Origin: Methanosarcinales archaeon
Lineage (GTDB): Archaea > Halobacteriota > Methanosarcinia > Methanosarcinales > Methanocomedenaceae
NCBI GenBank assembly: GCA_030614485.1
Contig: JAUWTY010000007.1
Location: 1 to 15,861 of the forward strand
Direction: 5' to 3'
Length of the DNA stretch: 15,861 nucleotides
Shown: positions 1 through 7,201 of the stretch, one piece after another
Layout of the letters: every line of letters starts with the position of its first letter
Position numbering within the stretch: the stretch's first letter is position 1
Program-made: the position numbers and the translations under genes
The notes under the pieces: model-generated
What the model saw: the letters and a program-made list of their open reading frames with translations, nothing else
The model's database searches: none
Told to the model about the DNA's origin: nothing

Positions 1-624
1 GGTTGTGATTATTATGTTTTGTGCCTTTTCGATTGCAGCTTTTTTGAGTATGTTCTCTTTGCTTGCACTGCCAAGTATTGCGGTAATATCGTTGTCTGCT
101 GCATACCGTATGAATTCTTCATTGATGTCAATAACCACTAACTGTTCTATGTCATATTTTTTATTGAGCAGTTCGTCCACAACAGCCTGACCTGTCATGC
201 CATAGCCGCAGATAATAATATGATTGTTAAGTTTTTTTTGCAACTTCTTCAGCTCCCTTTCTTCTCGATATTGCTGGTATACGAATTGATAAGCTGTTCC
301 AATGAATATCAGCCATACAAATATCCTCCCGGGTGTGATTAGAAAAGCATCCAACATCCTTGCAAGAGGTGTGACTGGCACGATGTCCCCGTAGCCCACT
401 GTCATGACCGTGACCATTGTGAAATATATGGCATCAATAAAGCTAAACACGCCTGTTGGATCATTCTGGTCAAGCATTCCACCCGGATCAAAATGGTTTT
501 CAAGAAACCATATGATAAAAGCAAGTATCAGGATAAAGGCCATTACAAGTACAATGCGAATGGCAACCATTCCAATGGGCGACCTCTTTTCCTTTAAGTA
601 CAAATAATGCCAATTTTGTGCCAT
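1..624 (-). CDS. Two-TM potassium channel with RCK (TrkA-N) domain, 5' part, truncated by window edge
   Basis: The minus strand is open from an ATG at 624 to base 1, giving 208 residues with no stop, so the C-terminus lies outside the window. Seen: a hydrophobic helix at about 20-40, a pore helix at about 62-74, the K+ selectivity filter TVGYGD at 75-80, and a second membrane helix at about 88-117. A charged linker at about 118-134 leads into a Rossmann fold with GYGMTG at 140-145 and an acidic VVIDIN strand end near 163-168. This is the standard order of MthK/Kch-type channels, in which a cytoplasmic RCK domain binds nucleotide or Ca2+ and gates the pore. There is no good Shine-Dalgarno; a TATA-like element about 30 bases upstream suggests a leaderless or short-leader mRNA. 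The precise ligand cannot be told from the visible part. Confidence 0.9.
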   Translation of the reverse strand, partial: MAQNWHYLYLKEKRSPIGMVAIRIVLVMAFILILAFIIWFLENHFDPGGMLDQNDPTGVFSFIDAIYFTMVTVMTVGYGDIVPVTPLARMLDAFLITPGRIFVWLIFIGTAYQFVYQQYREERELKKLQKKLNNHIIICGYGMTGQAVVDELLNKKYDIEQLVVIDINEEFIRYAADNDITAILGSASKENILKKAAIEKAQNIIITT

Positions 625-649
625 CTTATCACTTGATTTATTCTATATT

Positions 650-658
650 CCTTTTAAA
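650..658 (-). promoter_or_regulatory. TATA-like element for the K+ channel gene
   Basis: The minus strand reads TTTAAAAGG centred about 30 bases before the channel ATG at 624. This is the distance expected for an archaeal TATA box driving a nearly leaderless transcript. It is assigned by position and composition only. Confidence 0.35.
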
Positions 659-804
659 CTAAAACTATTTGCAAAACAGGCATAGAACGTAATTGAAGTA
701 AAATTAACTATCATCAAACAGAGCAGGGGTCAATTATCGATTACATCCGGCACCCCACAATATCCTATTTGTTATCATTGTTATGTTGATAAAAGGTGAA
801 AACC

Positions 805-812
805 CTTATATC
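805..812 (+). promoter_or_regulatory. Candidate TATA box for the CGGC/ferredoxin/GXGXG/dodecin cluster
   Basis: CTTATATC lies in the 293-base intergenic stretch 625-917, about 105 bases before the GTG at 918. Transcription would start near 835 and give a leader of roughly 80 bases. A small GTGC/GCAC hairpin (829-832 with 839-842) sits at about the start point. No other gene is visible in this stretch. Confidence 0.35.
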
Positions 813-917
813 CGTTCCAGACAAAATAGTGCCTGATAGCACAACAGAAATATCAATCAAAAGACAATCCATAGTTGTACCGTTCATGTATTCCATTAAA
901 CTGATATTCAAAAAGAG

Positions 918-1277
918 GTGAGGACAATTACCAAAGAAAGTACCGGCGAAAAACCCACTAAAATCGCAGTCATCAGGTGCGACATTGTGTCAGAAGCCTG
1001 CCCCGGTATCGCCTGCTTTATGGCATTCAATAAGCGGACGGGTTATTTTGAGGATTATGATAAAAATGCGGAGATAGTCGCCTACTTCACATGCGGCGGC
1101 TGTTCAGGACGTCGCGTCTATCGTTTAATTAAATCCCTGAAACGATTCGGGGTGGATGTGGTGCACCTGAGTTCCTGCATGCAGATGGAGGATTATCCCG
1201 AATGTCCTCATATCGATTCCATCAAAAAAACGATAACAGATGCAGGTTTGGAACTGGTTGAGGGCACTCACCACTAA
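918..1277 (+). CDS. CGGC-domain cysteine-rich putative metal-binding protein
   Basis: 119 residues. After a polar extension of about 14 residues, the conserved core starts at KIAVIRC (15-21). Cysteines are at 21, 28, 33, 59, 62, 87 and 96, and the family signature CGGC is at 59-62. CGGC-domain proteins (PF08821) are small, predicted to bind metal and common in anaerobic archaea and bacteria; no reaction is established. The GTG at 918 is the only usable start before the core, because an in-frame TAA lies at 897-899. A purine-rich AGAGG directly abuts the start. The gene is first in a same-strand cluster, 14 bases before the ferredoxin ATG at 1292. The seven cysteines and the ferredoxin neighbour suggest a redox or metal-handling role (inference). 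Confidence 0.8.
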   Translation: MRTITKESTGEKPTKIAVIRCDIVSEACPGIACFMAFNKRTGYFEDYDKNAEIVAYFTCGGCSGRRVYRLIKSLKRFGVDVVHLSSCMQMEDYPECPHIDSIKKTITDAGLELVEGTHH

Positions 1278-1291
1278 AAGAGATGATAACA

Positions 1292-1660
1292 ATGGTAAAA
1301 AGAACAATCGTAACAATAGATGAAGAAAAATGCACCGGATGCGGAAAATGCGTTGCACCATGTGCTGAAGGAGCTATAGAGATCATAGATGGCAAGGCAA
1401 AGGTAATGTCAGAGGATTTGTGCGATGGCATGGGATACTGCATCGGCATCTGTCCGGAAGGCGCCATAACCATAGAGGAACGTGAGACCTTGGAGTTCAA
1501 CGAAGAAAAAGCAGAAAGCCAGCCCAAAAAGTCTGACATATCTATCAGGTGCTTCAACTGCAACAAAGGAGAGGATGAGGTATACCTACTGCCCCTGCGC
1601 CATGAAATGAAAAGCGAATGGGTGTGCACACGCTGCCTGCCTATGTTAATACACGGTTGA
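1292..1660 (+). CDS. 4Fe-4S ferredoxin with C-terminal Zn-ribbon-like tail
   Basis: 122 residues from ATG 1292. The first motif is complete: C14-x2-C17-x2-C20-x3-C24. The second reads C44-x5-C50-x3-C54-P, so the usual second cysteine is replaced near Met47. This 'CDGMGYC' form recurs in ferredoxin-like proteins of anaerobes. It leaves one full [4Fe-4S] site and one three-cysteine site that might hold [3Fe-4S] or an atypical cluster. A linker at about 61-82 is followed by C87-x2-C90-x21-C112-x2-C115, a likely zinc ribbon, ending in LIHG. An ATG at 1283 is also in frame, but the AGAGATGAT at 1280-1288 overlapping it resembles GGAGGTGAT and is well spaced for 1292. Likely an electron carrier for the neighbouring cluster proteins (inference). 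Confidence 0.85.
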   Translation: MVKRTIVTIDEEKCTGCGKCVAPCAEGAIEIIDGKAKVMSEDLCDGMGYCIGICPEGAITIEERETLEFNEEKAESQPKKSDISIRCFNCNKGEDEVYLLPLRHEMKSEWVCTRCLPMLIHG

Positions 1661-1666
1661 GCTGGT

Positions 1667-2659
1667 ATGGAAGAAATCAGCCTTGTACTCACATCCCCGG
1701 TGGATAACCTTTGTGATTATACGTTCAATTTCCATTACCTGAACCAAAAACTGGACCCGGAATCGCAGATACCAGACCAGACCGAAGGGGCATACACATA
1801 CCTGGACCTGGTTGATGGCCTGAAAAAAGGTGCCGATATCCATATCAAGGGCAATGTAGGTGACCGCCTGGCCTTCAGCATGGGTGCGGATATGGAACAC
1901 CTTGGCGGCACAGGGAAGCCAGAACTTGCAGGTCGGATATTCGTTGATGGAAATGTAGGTGCCCAAGCGGGTATGGGTATGGTGACCGGTGCGCTGTATG
2001 TCAGCGGGACCCTGAAGGAGCCGCTGGGTAACATTATTGAGTTTGCTTCTGATGAGGACGGCTACAGGAAATTCCGCTCGATAACAGATATTTTGTGCAA
2101 CGGGCCTGGAGAGGATACTTTGTTGTCCAATTCCCTCGATGAAGATGAGAATATCCTGAGCCTCAGCGACGGAATCCTGCGTGGTACCATCGGTGCCCGC
2201 ATGGATTGCAGGGGTACCGTGGTTGTGGAAGGTGATGCCTACAACGGCACAGGATTGCTTATGCGCAGGAGTACTGTGTATGTGAAGGGGAGCGCCGGTA
2301 TGAACACGGGTTCCAGGCTGGACGGGGGTACGGTGGTGGTCAGCGGTAAAGTGGATGAATTCGCAGGCGCTTACATGAAATCCGGCAACCTTGTCATCAA
2401 TGATGCTAAAGGATACGTGGGTGCAAATATGACTGGAGGCGCCATATATTCCAGGAAGAAAGTGTCGCTGAGTCCGCCTGCCGCATCAGGTAAAAAGAGT
2501 GGCGAGAACAGCAAAATGCTGCGCAGGGTACTGGACGTGGGGCGACTGGAGGCCATGTTGTACAACAAGTATGAAGTTGGTTCGAAAAAAGAGGAATCTG
2601 TAAAAGTGCACATGCGCGACGGTTCTGTAATTATGAGAAAGGTTGATAACAAAACATAG
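1667..2659 (+). CDS. GXGXG-motif beta-helix protein, FwdC/GltB C-terminal-like
   Basis: 330 residues. Two blocks of repeated glycine-rich beta-helix turns are visible at about 55-125 and 165-265, with units such as IKGNVGDRL, VDGNVGAQAG, VEGDAYNGTG, VKGSAGMNTG and VSGKVDEFAG. An acidic insert at about 127-160 separates them, and a basic, lysine-rich tail follows from about 266. This repeat is the GXGXG domain of the glutamate synthase large-subunit C-terminus and of formylmethanofuran dehydrogenase subunit C. In both it is a structural scaffold. Older annotations call some archaeal members 'tributyrin esterase'; no Ser-hydrolase motif is evident here. It starts 6 bases after the ferredoxin stop, so co-translation is likely. 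No FwdA/B/D genes lie nearby, which argues against a regular Fwd complex subunit. The real function is unknown. Confidence 0.75.
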   Translation: MEEISLVLTSPVDNLCDYTFNFHYLNQKLDPESQIPDQTEGAYTYLDLVDGLKKGADIHIKGNVGDRLAFSMGADMEHLGGTGKPELAGRIFVDGNVGAQAGMGMVTGALYVSGTLKEPLGNIIEFASDEDGYRKFRSITDILCNGPGEDTLLSNSLDEDENILSLSDGILRGTIGARMDCRGTVVVEGDAYNGTGLLMRRSTVYVKGSAGMNTGSRLDGGTVVVSGKVDEFAGAYMKSGNLVINDAKGYVGANMTGGAIYSRKKVSLSPPAASGKKSGENSKMLRRVLDVGRLEAMLYNKYEVGSKKEESVKVHMRDGSVIMRKVDNKT

Positions 2660-2671
2660 GAGTATATTTGA

Positions 2672-2878
2672 ATGGTTGTGAAAATAATCGAAACAATTGG
2701 TTCGTCCCCGGAAAGCTGGGAGGCTGCAATAAAGAATGCAGTAGATGATGCATCAGAACTCCCGATATTCAAGTCAAAGAGCAACATCACACAGGTCAAT
2801 GTGAAGAGTTTTGACGTGGGAATTGAAGATAACCAGATCAGTCTGTTTAAGTGTAGGGTAGAGATTCTGCTGGAATAA
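2672..2878 (+). CDS. Dodecin family flavin-binding protein
   Basis: 68 residues, the normal length for dodecin. The N-terminus KIIETIGSSPESWEAAIKNA is the family signature: a strand, the SPESW turn, then the single helix. Three beta strands follow (VNVKSFDVGIE, QISLFKCRVEILLE). Dodecins form hollow dodecamers that store FMN, FAD or riboflavin and shield them from photoreduction. A clear AGGAG at 2658-2662 lies 9 bases upstream of the ATG and overlaps the end of the GXGXG gene, so this is the last gene of the cluster. The residue usually stacking on flavin (Trp in halobacterial dodecin, within the first strand after the helix) is not obviously Trp here; SNITQVNVKSF occupies that place. The flavin-binding mode may therefore differ. 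Confidence 0.88.
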   Translation: MVVKIIETIGSSPESWEAAIKNAVDDASELPIFKSKSNITQVNVKSFDVGIEDNQISLFKCRVEILLE

Positions 2879-2908
2879 CATAAATAAGAGTCAAAGCTAC
2901 AGTACCTC

Positions 2909-3736
2909 TTACAACCCCAGGTAAACACCCTGCATCAGCAATGCATCCCCCTCCAGGTTAGGGCTTTCGCATATCACAGTACCCCTGATATCATACTCTT
3001 TAAACGCTCTGATAAGCCCATGATAATCCATATCGGACTCCTTAAGTTCCAGGTGTTTCTTCTCACCCTTCGGCCCGTACTCGATACCTGACACATGGAT
3101 ATGCATATTATCCAGCCCCTCCCTGCCCAGGTAATCCTCTACCTTATTGAGTATCCCGCAAAACTCTTCATACGAGTTTAGTGCTCCCTCCCGCGCGTGC
3201 ATGTGCGAGAAATCATAGCAAGGCATTACACCCTCAAGCTCAGCACTCATCTCCAGTAGTTCAATAAGAGTACCGAACTGTGAACCCTTACCAGTAGTCT
3301 CCGGGCGCAGCAGTACATCAATGCCCTCATCCTCAAGCTGGGCAGCCATCTCAAGCAGGTGGGTCTTCACAATACCAAATACCTTTTCCGAAGGGTCATC
3401 GTGATAAAAAGCCGGATGGAACACTACACCCCTGGCACCGAATATGGCACCTATATGTGCTGAATCAAGAATGCGCTTACGGCTGGCGTCTACTTTATCC
3501 ATTTCCCTTGAATTGAGATTAATGTAATATGGTGCATGTACGCTGAGCGCAACATCATTTTTGGTGGCGGCGTTACCTACCTTTCCGGCAGTTTCGGCCC
3601 CCATCCTTACCCCCCTGACAAATTCAACCTCCATGCATTGTAGTCCTAACTCACGTATCCGTTCCACCCCGGAAATACTGTCCCTTGATGAGGAACTTAT
3701 TGGCGTGCCTGCCGTTCCGAACCTTAAAGTGTTCAT
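2909..3736 (-). CDS. Endonuclease IV-like (AP endonuclease family 2) TIM-barrel protein
   Basis: 275 residues, near the usual 280 of Nfo. Candidate metal ligands fall where endonuclease IV has them: H67 (SVHAPYYINL), H107 (VFHPAF), E146 (RPETTGKGSQFG), D175 and H178 (YDFSHMH), H212/H214 (MHIHVSG), H228 (KKHLEL) and E257 (ICESPN). Family members cleave DNA 5' to abasic sites with a trinuclear Zn centre. Changes such as RPETT in place of ENTAG and a non-canonical KKHLEL loop leave room for a sugar-isomerase-like relative. It is convergent with dodecin (30-base gap). The ATG at 3736 has no Shine-Dalgarno; a TATA-like CATAAATA sits about 26 bases upstream, so the mRNA is probably leaderless. Confidence 0.8.
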   Translation of the reverse strand: MNTLRFGTAGTPISSSSRDSISGVERIRELGLQCMEVEFVRGVRMGAETAGKVGNAATKNDVALSVHAPYYINLNSREMDKVDASRKRILDSAHIGAIFGARGVVFHPAFYHDDPSEKVFGIVKTHLLEMAAQLEDEGIDVLLRPETTGKGSQFGTLIELLEMSAELEGVMPCYDFSHMHAREGALNSYEEFCGILNKVEDYLGREGLDNMHIHVSGIEYGPKGEKKHLELKESDMDYHGLIRAFKEYDIRGTVICESPNLEGDALLMQGVYLGL

Positions 3737-3758
3737 GTGAGTATTCTTGTGTAAAAAG

Positions 3759-3766
3759 TATTTATG
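3759..3766 (-). promoter_or_regulatory. TATA-like box for the endonuclease IV-like gene
   Basis: CATAAATA on the minus strand is centred about 26 bases before the ATG at 3736. This is the classical archaeal TATA-to-start distance if transcription begins at the initiation codon. A second AT-rich run follows upstream (3771-3786). Confidence 0.4.
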
Positions 3767-3825
3767 AGTATTTATTTTTTAAAAATTGTTTTTTTACCCG
3801 AGATGACTGGTATATTGAGTTATAT

Positions 3826-3853
3826 CATTATAATGATTAGAATGATTATAATG
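3826..3853. repeat. AT-rich dyad / tandem palindrome in a divergent promoter region
   Basis: CATTATAATGAT (3826-3837) and ATGATTATAATG (3842-3853) form an inverted repeat with one mismatch pair, spaced by 4 bases. The left half is itself part of the palindrome ATCATTATAATGAT. It lies in the 341-base region between the divergent endonuclease IV-like and helicase genes, next to a TATA-rich run (about 3857-3870). An operator for a helix-turn-helix regulator is possible but unproven. The rest of 3737-4077 shows only promoter-like AT-rich sequence. Confidence 0.4.
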
Positions 3854-4027
3854 AGATATATTTATATATCATAACTTCCATTGTATTAATTATCAGGGCA
3901 GTCATCATTCTCCTATTCCCACCCCACTTGCATACTTTTGATTGATTGCCCTTAAATTTCTTTTGCTCAGCACAACTACAACAGTTATATCTGCAATTTG
4001 AAAAATTATGTCTGTTATCTACACATG

Positions 4028-4036
4028 TTATAAAAA
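4028..4036 (+). promoter_or_regulatory. TATA box for the Lhr-like helicase gene
   Basis: TTATAAAAA is centred about 46 bases before the ATG at 4078, so a start near 4058 would leave a leader of about 20 bases. No clear Shine-Dalgarno is seen in that leader. Confidence 0.45.
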
Positions 4037-4077
4037 ACTTAAAGTCAAAACAATAAGAAACATGGGTTTCTAAAGAC

Positions 4078-6900
4078 ATGTCAGATATTTTCAATAAACT
4101 GCACCCCGACATACAGGCGATTCTTTCCAAAATGGGATTTACCAAACCCACTGAGCCACAGGTACGTACCATCCCCAAACTGCTAAAAAACCAGAACCTG
4201 CTGCTCATTGCACCCACTGGTAGTGGTAAGACCGAAAGTGCAATGCTGCCCGTGTTCCACCATATCCTGAACCGCCCGGATGAAGAGCGCACCGGCATAT
4301 CAGCGCTATATATTACTCCGCTTCGGGCACTGAACCGGGACATGCTCTTACGGTTGGAGCGCATGGGTGGGGAAATGAACGTCGATGTCCAGGTGCGCCA
4401 CGGGGACACCTCAAAATACCAGCGCCAGAAGCAGAGTACTCACCCCCCCGACGTGCTCATAACCACCCCAGAAACCCTGCAGATAATGCTGACAGGCAGC
4501 CGGCTGCGCAAGAACCTGGAATCAGTACGGCACGTCGTGGTAGACGAGGTACATGAACTGGCGGCCAGCAAACGGGGCGCCCAGTTGTCAATTGGCCTTG
4601 AACGGCTGGTGGAAGTGGCAGGTGAGTTCCAGAGGATTGGACTGTCGGCTACAGTGGGCAGTCCGGTCACTGTAGCACGATTCCTGGCAGGCTCTCATCG
4701 GGAAATAGATGTGGTGGAAGTCTCAATTTATAAGGATCTGGAATTCAATGTGGTTACGCCCCAGGTCAATTCCGACGATCGCTCCAGCGCCCGCAGCCTG
4801 ATGTGTACACCTGAGATGGCATCACACCTGCGAGTCATTAGCGACATCGTATATTCACATAAGTCCACGCTGATATTCGTAAATACGAGGGAGGCTGCCG
4901 AAGCCCTGGGTTCCAGGTTCAGGATGCAGGAATTGTCCATTGGTGTGCATCACGGTTCCCTGTCAAAAGAGGCCAGGATTGAGATGGAAGATATGTTCAA
5001 GGCAGGCGACCTGAGGGGACTTATTTGCACCAGTTCCATGGAACTGGGTATCGATATCGGGGACGTGGACCATGTGGTACAGTATATGTCCCCGCGGGAA
5101 GTGTCCAGGCTTATCCAGAGGGTGGGACGGGCAGGACACCGGATACATGAGACCTCAAAAGGAACCATCATTGCCACCAATCCCGATGATGTGCTTGAAG
5201 CATGGGCCATAATTCACAGGGCACATGAAGGCATGATCGAGGAGACGCTTATCCATGAAGGGTCGGGTGACACACTGGCGAACCAGATTGCCGGTATGGT
5301 ACTGGATTTTGGTGAACTGGACAGTGGGCGAATCCATGATATTGTGACAAGGGCCTACCCTTTCCGTAATATAAGCCATGAAGAAATTGACCGGATATTG
5401 CAGCAGGTAGGTGATACCAGATTGGTCTGGTATGAAAAAGATGATCACAAGCTGGGGAGGCGTCGCAAAAGCTGGCAGTACTATTATGCCAACCTGTCCA
5501 TGATACCTGATGAAAAGAAATATGACGTGCTGGACATGGTGAGCGGCAGGCCAGTGGGCATGCTGGATGAAATATTCATTGTAAATTTCATAAGACCGGG
5601 AGCAGTCTTCATTGCCAGGGGTGAGATGTGGAGGGTGATGGAGATACTGGATGAGCGCAGGCGCATCAAGGTAGAGCCGGTACGGGACCCGGGGGGTGAA
5701 ATACCATCCTGGGTGGGTGAGGAGATACCAGTACCTTACGGTGTTGCAAATGAGGTCTCACGCATCAGGTCCTACATTGGAAAGAACGTAAGGGACAAAC
5801 TATCTGAGGATGAAATAATCAGGCAGAGTATGAAGAGTTATCCTACCGATAAGGATACGGCTCTTGGTGTGCTGGAAGTAATTCGTAAACAGGTGGATAA
5901 AGGGTACGCAGTACCGGATAGAGACAGCATTGTGGTGGAGAATGCAGAGGGGTCTGTTATCATCAACGTGTGCGGGGGGCATAAGGTGAACAATACCCTG
6001 GGTGGAATACTCACCGCCCTGCTTTCAGCAAGGCTGGGTACCAGTGTTGCTATGGAGATTGACCCGTACAGGATAAAACTTGACCTGCCCTCGCGCATCG
6101 GTGCAGCGGATGTGGTCAGACTCATACAGGGCCTGGACCCTGCCCACGTGGAACCCATCATCGAGATGTCTTTGAAACATACCACTTTCTTCAAATGGAA
6201 GATGATACAGGTAGCCAAGAAGTTCGGTGCCCTGGGTGTGGATACGGATTATTCACGCATAAGTATGCAACGACTGCTGGACGTGTATGAGGGAAGCCCC
6301 ATGTATGATGAAGCGGTCAGGGAGATTTTCCAGGATAAACTGGATATTGGCAGGACTATGGATTTAATTAACCGTATCGCAGCTGGGGAAGTAGCACTGA
6401 TAGTCCAAAAGGCAAGCCCGATCGGAACATCGGGTTTCATGGGCGGCCGGGACCTGGTCTCTCCGGCGAGAGCGGATGCTTCCATTATCGAAGCTTTGAA
6501 AGACAGGATAATGAATGACCGGGTGATACTGTTCTGTGTGACCTGCAAGAAATGGGTGTCCCGAACTAAGGTATCCCGGGTACCGGAAGTACCTGAATGT
6601 CCTTTGTGCCACAGCAGGATGATAGCTGCTCTGAAGCCGTGGGAGGAAGAGGAGATTAAGCAGGTACGTAAAAAAGAGAAAACTTCAGATGAAATAAAGC
6701 GGGTTCGCAGGGTGCACCGCAATGCCAGTCTGGTGCTGTCTCACGGCAGGAGTGCTGTCATTGCCCTGGCAAGCAGGGGACTGGGGCCGGAAACTGCATC
6801 CAGGGTAATACGTAAGATGCGCTTGGATGAGGATGGGTTCTACCGGGATATCCTTGAAGCTGAGCGGAATTATGTACGAACAAAGAGGTTCTGGGATTAG
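4078..6900 (+). CDS. lhr: Lhr-like superfamily 2 ATP-dependent helicase
   Basis: 940 residues. Seen in order: Q-motif-like PTEPQVRTIP (24-33); Walker A APTGSGKT (45-52); DEVH Walker B (156-159); SAT motif III (190-192); motif VI QRVGRAGHR (347-355). A winged-helix and DEAD/H-associated region fills about 400-800. A C-terminal zinc ribbon follows, C820-x2-C823-x17-C841-x2-C844, then a basic helical tail. This is the layout of archaeal Lhr (aLhr) proteins, which translocate 3'-5' on nucleic acid and unwind DNA or RNA:DNA hybrids in repair or RNA metabolism. Many bacterial Lhr proteins are much longer; this length fits the archaeal type. The gene stands alone on its strand, divergent from an AP endonuclease-like gene. 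A shared repair role is possible but is only suggested by proximity. Confidence 0.92.
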   Translation: MSDIFNKLHPDIQAILSKMGFTKPTEPQVRTIPKLLKNQNLLLIAPTGSGKTESAMLPVFHHILNRPDEERTGISALYITPLRALNRDMLLRLERMGGEMNVDVQVRHGDTSKYQRQKQSTHPPDVLITTPETLQIMLTGSRLRKNLESVRHVVVDEVHELAASKRGAQLSIGLERLVEVAGEFQRIGLSATVGSPVTVARFLAGSHREIDVVEVSIYKDLEFNVVTPQVNSDDRSSARSLMCTPEMASHLRVISDIVYSHKSTLIFVNTREAAEALGSRFRMQELSIGVHHGSLSKEARIEMEDMFKAGDLRGLICTSSMELGIDIGDVDHVVQYMSPREVSRLIQRVGRAGHRIHETSKGTIIATNPDDVLEAWAIIHRAHEGMIEETLIHEGSGDTLANQIAGMVLDFGELDSGRIHDIVTRAYPFRNISHEEIDRILQQVGDTRLVWYEKDDHKLGRRRKSWQYYYANLSMIPDEKKYDVLDMVSGRPVGMLDEIFIVNFIRPGAVFIARGEMWRVMEILDERRRIKVEPVRDPGGEIPSWVGEEIPVPYGVANEVSRIRSYIGKNVRDKLSEDEIIRQSMKSYPTDKDTALGVLEVIRKQVDKGYAVPDRDSIVVENAEGSVIINVCGGHKVNNTLGGILTALLSARLGTSVAMEIDPYRIKLDLPSRIGAADVVRLIQGLDPAHVEPIIEMSLKHTTFFKWKMIQVAKKFGALGVDTDYSRISMQRLLDVYEGSPMYDEAVREIFQDKLDIGRTMDLINRIAAGEVALIVQKASPIGTSGFMGGRDLVSPARADASIIEALKDRIMNDRVILFCVTCKKWVSRTKVSRVPEVPECPLCHSRMIAALKPWEEEEIKQVRKKEKTSDEIKRVRRVHRNASLVLSHGRSAVIALASRGLGPETASRVIRKMRLDEDGFYRDILEAERNYVRTKRFWD

Positions 6901-6917
6901 TTTGTTCGTATGACCAC

Positions 6918-6930
6918 AAACTATATTAAT
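6918..6930 (+). promoter_or_regulatory. TATA-like element upstream of the candidate small RNA
   Basis: AAACTATATTAAT is centred near 6925, about 26 bases before 6951, where the candidate structured RNA begins. A second AT run (6940-6950) is less well placed because it would start transcription inside the first helix arm. Confidence 0.3.
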
Positions 6931-6950
6931 ATGACTGACAATATATATTT

Positions 6951-7047
6951 AATAGAAGCCGTGTCTACTAATAAATTCAATTCAAAACACGTTTTACCTC
7001 CTATACGTTAAATGTGTATTAGCCATCTGGATACGGCTTCTACCTCC
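6951..7047 (+). ncRNA. Candidate structured small RNA with two anti-Shine-Dalgarno (ACCTCC) motifs
   Basis: Bases 6953-6967 pair with 7028-7042: 13 Watson-Crick and 2 G-U pairs, including a perfect 10-base inverted repeat TAGAAGCCGT/ACGGCTTCTA. A second helix, CTAATA (6968-6973) with TATTAG (7017-7022), stacks inside after a 5-base bulge. The inner loop exposes ACCTCC at 6996-7001, and the same ACCTCC follows the long helix at 7042-7047. ACCTCC is complementary to the GGAGGT Shine-Dalgarno core. A TATA-like element is correctly spaced upstream. No known RNA family is recognised. Alternatives are an attenuator or transcript-end structure for the helicase gene (stop at 6900), or a mobile-element remnant. 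On the other strand the motifs would read GGAGGT, but no credible ORF follows. Confidence 0.4.
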
Positions 7048-7140
7048 ATTTATTGTCGCTGACATATTTGCCAAGCATTATCTATTCTCAATTATGCCCA
7101 CCTTTATAGTGCCCCTGCATTATAGGATAACTAAAAAACT

Positions 7141-7149
7141 CTATATATC
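7141..7149 (+). promoter_or_regulatory. TATA box for tRNA-Val
   Basis: CTATATATC lies about 55 bases before the mature tRNA start, giving a likely transcription start near 7170 and a short 5' leader for RNase P removal. Confidence 0.45.
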
Positions 7150-7201
7150 ACTTATTACAAGTAAGGTAGCATCTGCATACTATTGTATTGCAGGACACAT
7201 T

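Noticed and set aside
1667..2659. Esterase (tributyrin esterase) function
   Set aside because: No GxSxG nucleophile elbow or catalytic triad context is visible, and the repeat is a GXGXG scaffold.
2371..2928. 185-codon minus-strand ORF
   Set aside because: It is antisense to the GXGXG and dodecin genes, both well supported, and its translation lacks any domain.
3846..4409. 187-codon minus-strand ORF
   Set aside because: More than half is antisense to the helicase gene; the rest is AT-rich promoter DNA, and the protein has no recognisable features.
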